From Gemmobacter lanyuensis (GTDB lineage: Bacteria; Pseudomonadota; Alphaproteobacteria; Rhodobacterales; Rhodobacteraceae), in contig NZ_BMYQ01000006.1 in NCBI RefSeq assembly GCF_014652355.1, positions 153,471-217,470 of the forward strand: 64,000 nucleotides of DNA. The letters are read 5' to 3'. Below are positions 62,380-64,000 of the stretch, piece by piece. Under the pieces are notes generated by a model. The model was not told where the DNA came from. It did no database searches and worked only from the letters and a program-made list of their open reading frames with translations. The first letter of the stretch is position 1. Every line of letters begins with the position of its first letter. Position numbers and translations under genes: made by a program.

Positions 62380-62799
62380 TTGATCGGGATCGTGATTGTG
62401 GCTCACGGCGGACTGGCACGAGAGTATCTCTCGGCAGTGGAGCATGTTGTGGGCCGACAGGATGCAATGAGCGCGATCTCGATCGAAGACGATCATGATC
62501 GCGGTGCGAAATCGGCCGAAATCTGCGCGGCGGCAGATTCGGTGGACCGCGGCGAAGGTGTCGTCGTGGTAACGGATATGTTCGGCGGATCGCCTTCGAA
62601 CCTGTCCTTGCCCGCCTGCGCCGCGCGAAATCGTCGTATCCTCTATGGCGCAAATCTTCCGATGCTGATCAAGCTGACGAAATCGCGCGAACTTCCGCTT
62701 GCGGAGGCAGTAAGCCTCGCGCTTGACGCCGGGCGCAAGTATATCAACAGCCTCGATCTGGGTGGGGATGTCCCGCCGGAAGAAGGGGGACGGGCATGA
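62380..62799 (+). CDS. PTS system EIIA component, mannose family
   Basis: A 139-aa PTS EIIA domain of the ManX fold. The start is TTG at 62380 (GATCGGGG upstream) giving IGIVIVAHGGLAREYL with phosphoacceptor His9; an ATG option is absent. VVTDMFGGSPSNLSLP is the EIIA-Man motif. In alphaproteobacteria such stand-alone EIIA proteins have no sugar permease and act in regulation by phosphorylation state. Overlaps ptsH by ATGA. Confidence 0.9.
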   Translation: MIGIVIVAHGGLAREYLSAVEHVVGRQDAMSAISIEDDHDRGAKSAEICAAADSVDRGEGVVVVTDMFGGSPSNLSLPACAARNRRILYGANLPMLIKLTKSRELPLAEAVSLALDAGRKYINSLDLGGDVPPEEGGRA

Positions 62800-63065
62800 A
62801 CATGCGCCAGTTGAAAATCGTCAATGAAAAAGGCCTGCACGCCCGCGCCTCGGCCAAGTTCGTCGAATGCGTCGAAGGTTTTGATGCCCAGGCCGAAGTG
62901 ACGAAAGACGGCATGACGGTTTCTGGCGATTCCATCATGGGCTTGCTGATGCTGGGTGCCTCGCGCGGGACATTCATCGATGTCAGCACCTCGGGCACGC
63001 AGGCAATCGAATTGGCTGATGCGCTTGAGGCGCTTGTCGCCAATCGGTTTGGTGAAGAACAGTAA
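62796..63065 (+). CDS. ptsH: Phosphocarrier protein HPr (NPr-like)
   Basis: The 89-aa HPr carries the catalytic His15 in KGLHARASAKFV and the regulatory Ser46 in SGDSIMGLLMLG, the target of HprK encoded upstream. The residue context ASRGTFIDVSTSG is typical of the nitrogen-type HPr of alphaproteobacteria. It relays phosphate from an EI-Ntr/EI not in this window to EIIA. The start overlaps the EIIA stop. Confidence 0.94.
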   Translation: MNMRQLKIVNEKGLHARASAKFVECVEGFDAQAEVTKDGMTVSGDSIMGLLMLGASRGTFIDVSTSGTQAIELADALEALVANRFGEEQ

Positions 63066-63077
63066 GGCGGATCACGC

Positions 63078-63929
63078 GTGACACACCCGGATGAGACCCC
63101 CCGCGAGGTGCGTCAGTATGACATGCGCCGCCTGTCCTATGCAGGCACCTTCTCGAACCCGTTCAAGGCGGGCACCATCCGTGCGATCGAATGGCTGACC
63201 GCCAAGGTCACGCTGTTGCGCCTGATCCGCAAGTTCGAAGCCTCGGGCGCACCGTTTGGGGTGCCGTTCTGGCCGAAGGCGATCCGGACCATGGGGATCG
63301 AAATTCGGACCCCGGCCGAGGAAATCGCGCGCATCCCGGCGACCGGCCCGGTGGTGGTGGTCGCGAACCACCCCCATGGGCTGGTGGATGGCATGGTCAT
63401 GGCCGAAATGGTCGCGCGCGTGCGGGGGGATTTCAAGATCCTGACCCGGTCGCTTCTGACCGGCATCCCCGAAATTGAGGAATTCATGATCCCCGTGCCT
63501 TTCCCACATGAGGAAAATGCGCGCGAACTCGGGCTAGAGATGCGGAACCAGACCATGGCGCATCTGAAGCGCGGTGGTTTGATCATCCTCTTTCCAGCCG
63601 GCAAGGTTGCGATGTCCGAGGGCTGGTGGGGCCCCGCGATCGAGGCCGAATGGAACGTCTTCACGCACAAGATGGTCCGAACCTCGGGCGCGACCATTGT
63701 GCCGATGCGTTTTACCGGGCAGAACAGCCGCGCCTTTCTGATCGCCAACAAGCTGTCGGATACGCTGCGTCAGGGCCTTCTGCTCTATGAAATCAAGCGC
63801 GCCCTGTTCAAACCGCAGCGCCCCTATATCGGGCAGCCTATCCCTGCCTCTGAGCTGGACAAGTGGGAAGGCAATCCGCGCGGCTTCCTGGCCTGGCTGC
63901 GCGAACATACCCTCTCGCTCGGGGGCTGA
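63078..63929 (+). CDS. Lysophospholipid acyltransferase family protein (PlsC-like)
   Basis: The 283-aa product starts with GTG at 63078, 12 bases after ptsH, with AAGGCGG upstream. The acyltransferase motif is VVVANHPHGLVDG (His98 with Asp104), which spaces five residues instead of the four of classical PlsC NHxxxxD; this HX5D variant is known to me in a subfamily. FPAGKVAMSE forms the second motif. There are no obvious membrane helices; it probably associates peripherally. It may acylate lysophospholipids or related lipids. Confidence 0.85.
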   Translation: MTHPDETPREVRQYDMRRLSYAGTFSNPFKAGTIRAIEWLTAKVTLLRLIRKFEASGAPFGVPFWPKAIRTMGIEIRTPAEEIARIPATGPVVVVANHPHGLVDGMVMAEMVARVRGDFKILTRSLLTGIPEIEEFMIPVPFPHEENARELGLEMRNQTMAHLKRGGLIILFPAGKVAMSEGWWGPAIEAEWNVFTHKMVRTSGATIVPMRFTGQNSRAFLIANKLSDTLRQGLLLYEIKRALFKPQRPYIGQPIPASELDKWEGNPRGFLAWLREHTLSLGG

Positions 63930-63931
63930 GG

Positions 63932-64000
63932 TCAGCGGGTGGGAACGGGCGTTTCGCCGCGGTAGTCGTAGAAGCCGCGGCCGGATTTGCGGCCGAGCCA
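63932..64000 (-). CDS. 3-hydroxyacyl-CoA (3-hydroxybutyryl-CoA) dehydrogenase, C-terminal fragment cut by window edge
   Basis: Only the last 22 codons and the stop are visible on the minus strand: WLGRKSGRGFYDYRGETPVP and a final TR. GRKSGRGFYDY is the characteristic C-terminal motif of 3-hydroxybutyryl-CoA dehydrogenases (PaaH/Hbd). The start is beyond position 64000. The enzyme would act in acetoacetyl-CoA/3-hydroxybutyryl-CoA metabolism, consistent with the ethylmalonyl-CoA pathway gene nearby. The gene ends 3 bases from the convergent acyltransferase stop. Confidence 0.8.
   Translation of the reverse strand, partial: WLGRKSGRGFYDYRGETPVPTR

Noticed and set aside
1..64000. tRNA, rRNA, CRISPR, prophage or insertion sequence
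   Set aside because: No tRNA cloverleaf, spaced repeat array, transposase or integrase motif was recognised on reading. A covariance-model search could still find a small RNA.

Overview
This 64 kb window is a gene-dense, high-GC (roughly mid-60s % by eye) piece of an alphaproteobacterial chromosome. Gene content and protein sequence point to the family Rhodobacteraceae: a ChvG/ChvI two-component system followed by a short HprK, EIIA-Man and HPr; a (2S)-methylsuccinyl-CoA dehydrogenase-like gene next to ATP-dependent PEP carboxykinase; three tandem peptide deformylase genes before fmt; and a GC-rich intergenic hairpin ending in GGGATATTTTTGCC of a kind I recall from this family. I cannot name the genus. 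No rRNA, tRNA, CRISPR array, insertion sequence, integrase or phage gene was recognised, and codon use looks even, so the window reads as core chromosome.

Layout. 0-7 kb: a minus-strand run (RidA, GDPD, FemAB-like, GST, pterin dehydratase cut by the left edge) and a type I secretion ABC/HlyD pair. 7-15 kb: mlaA-mlaC, then an M19 dipeptidase divergent from a five-gene peptide ABC importer. 15-25 kb: methyltransferase, small membrane protein, lytic transglycosylase, dapA, EamA transporter, ion channel, smpB, a sulfurtransferase-aminotransferase pair, amtB and glnK. 25-37 kb: class A PBP, lrgAB, GNAT, smc with a co-translated 118-aa protein, a G-rich 14-bp tandem repeat, a cobC-cbiB-MOSC operon, a 115-aa hypothetical protein and a MalY-like lyase. 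37-45 kb: def-def-def-like-fmt, then a long minus-strand run (NYN protein, yqaA, ispH, 38-aa protein, DUF3429, rnhA, UPF0126, TetR). 44.8-53.5 kb: folK, rpoZ, rsh, DUF2062, pdxJ, acpS, lepB, rnc, era, DUF1491, recO. 53.6-64 kb: MFS transporter, mcd, pckA, chvI-chvG-hprK-rapZ-EIIA-HPr, an acyltransferase, and the 3' end of a 3-hydroxyacyl-CoA dehydrogenase gene cut by the right edge.

How the genes work together. The right end joins C2/C4 carbon flow (Mcd, PckA, Hbd-like dehydrogenase) to envelope and carbon/nitrogen signalling (ChvG-ChvI, HprK, RapZ, PTS proteins). The 45-53 kb block is a housekeeping cluster for stringent response, cofactors, protein export, RNA processing and ribosome assembly, with many stop/start overlaps that suggest translational coupling. 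The deformylase-fmt block handles N-formylmethionine. The dipeptidase and Dpp-like importer form a plausible peptide-use module. No clearly novel multi-gene system was found. The most distinctive items are the degenerate third deformylase, the G-rich 14-bp repeat after the smc pair, the repeated motifs upstream of glnK and in the pckA/chvI intergenic region, and the mutually exclusive hairpins after dapA.
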